Shown here piece by piece: positions 62,972 through 64,000 of a stretch of DNA of 64,000 bases; position 1 is the stretch's first letter; each line of letters opens with the position of its first letter. Made by a program: the position numbers and the translations under genes. The notes beneath the pieces are model-generated. The model saw only the letters and a list, made by a program, of their open reading frames with translations. It was not told where the DNA came from and ran no database searches. The DNA is from Polyporus tsugae (lineage: Eukaryota; Basidiomycota; Agaricomycetes; Polyporales; Polyporaceae), in contig JAHRBS010000004.1 of NCBI GenBank assembly GCA_024305745.1, positions 5,208,001 to 5,272,000 on the forward strand, read 5' to 3'.

Positions 62972-64000
62972 ATGGCCGAGGACCCTCGTGTACCTCCCCT
63001 TGTTCGTGCCGCGGCCCCTCCCAAATATCGAATTCGCGATGAGCTACCATGCTGCAGTATAACCGGACGAAAGCACACCCACATGATCGTGGTGGGAGGA
63101 CCAAGGACCCATAAAGAAAACATAGGACTTATACTGAGCGTCGTAAGTGATGGTCTGGGCTTATATCCATGTGGCTGACTCGTAATGTTTCCCTTCTCCG
63201 CGGCCGCCTTGCAAGTGCCCGAATGTATGTCTTTCACGCTGCGGGACTTCCATATCATTCACTCATTGTATTTGGCGTGCAAAGCCTCGTGGCTCCCAGT
63301 GTACCGGCCATCTCAAGCCACTGAAGTTGCAGATGTCTGTGCCGAATCGCCTAGGTCTCCTGCTCGACCTGGCTGTTCTAGACCCTCCCCCTTTCAAGAG
63401 CGAAGCATTCGCCCGTTGGTGCTGCCAGGCGACGGTCGCGCTGCTTGCTCGGGATACGCCAGCCGTGGATGCCATGCCTCTTTTACCTGGAGTCTTCCTC
63501 GCTTTCACCCCCTCGATCCACGGCCTAGAACACCTACCGCGCCTTGAACTGGGGGTCTCATGAAGCTCCTACCCAAGTTTTGGCTCGTGCGAACCCTACA
63601 GTGAAGACGGTGGACGGAGAGGAGGTAGATGTGCTTGTGGTCATATACGAGATGGTGCGCATCCCTGTTCGCAGGCCAGCTCCGGCAAGCGTGTGGACAA
63701 CTAACGAGTCCTGCTTTTTAGGACCGTATCGGTCCCTTTCGCATCGTCGCCAAAGGGAAAAAGCTCGGCGCTATCGTGGGGTTCACGTTTCGACAACCCG
63801 CCATCCTCACCGCCCTCGGGTACGCGCCCAACTCGCGAGAGTTGGGCGCGTACCTCATGTACGAGCCCTTCCTGCGGGAATGGACCAAACCTGTCCTACC
63901 GTCTCAGACTTTAACACTGTGTGAGGGAGGAGGTGTTATTTATCGGCATCCCCGGGTCCATGCCGCGCTATGGCTCGACCGCTACGTCAAGGATATTTAT
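62972..64000 (+). CDS. Hypothetical protein, partial at right edge, one frameshift
   Basis: Exon 1 (62972-63142) starts MAEDPRVPPLVRAAAPPKYR. A 73-bp intron leads to exon 2 (63216 on) with VPNRLGLLLDLAVLDPPPF and MPLLPGVFLAFTPS. In a run of five G near 63549-63553 the frame must shift by one to continue into HEAPTQVLARANPTVKTVDGEEV. After an intron (about 63655-63721) it goes on as DRIGPFRIVAKGKKLGAIVG to the window edge. The homopolymer shift is either a sequencing error or a disabling mutation. A perfect 16-bp inverted repeat (63819-63834 with 63839-63854) lies inside the last exon. I recognise no domain. Proteins with this PLLPGVFLAF/TPS pattern are orphan mushroom proteins in my recollection. 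Confidence 0.5.

Overview
The window looks like repeat-rich nuclear DNA from a filamentous basidiomycete, most likely an Agaricomycete and perhaps of the Polyporales. This is inferred from many introns of about 45-70 bp, a KDZ transposase carrying a CxC2 cysteine cluster, a transposon-linked TET/JBP dioxygenase, Ty3 chromodomain and Ty1/copia elements, and a tyrosine-recombinase retroelement. No bacterial features, CRISPR arrays, rRNA or convincing tRNA genes were found.

Layout. (1) 1-2345: the 3' part of a decayed Ty3/gypsy chromodomain element with its 3' LTR, lying directly against a truncated NOG1 gene. (2) 2346-11564: three decayed housekeeping genes side by side: NOG1 (+), TRS65 of the TRAPPII complex (-) and RNase H1 (+). 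A 1.8-kb retroposed sequence with a poly(A) tail and a 14-bp target-site duplication sits in the last exon of the RNase H1 relic. (3) 11565-14750: no recognisable genes, but two diverged copies of one repeat. (4) 14751-27690: a transposon nest. A tyrosine-recombinase (Ngaro/DIRS-like) retrotransposon with gag, pol and recombinase is split in pol by a full-length copia element with apparently identical LTRs. The nest is flanked by an odd 208-bp duplication and abuts a small TIR element. (5) 27691-33000: repeats and an ABC-transporter relic cut open by a roughly 2-kb GACGCA-rich insert. (6) 33300-53600: a lineage-specific gene field. Three related plus-strand genes (at 38.0, 42.9 and 47.5 kb) encode proteins with no family I can name. 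They lie among minus-strand hypothetical genes and several small DNA transposons (Harbinger-like MITE, hAT-like MITE, CATTCCAAGGG-TIR elements). (7) 53923-64000: a gene cassette comprising an apparently intact TET/JBP-type dioxygenase (+) converging on an apparently intact KDZ transposase (-), then a 703-codon minus-strand ORF and a plus-strand gene that runs off the right edge.

How the genes work together. In regions 1-6 mobile elements account for most of the structure, and host genes appear mainly as relics. The exception is the right end, where an enzyme family that oxidises methylated cytosine lies next to a transposase. This arrangement has been reported for KDZ elements of mushrooms, in which the dioxygenase may counter host DNA methylation. 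Whether the flanking orphan genes travel with the pair is the main open question.
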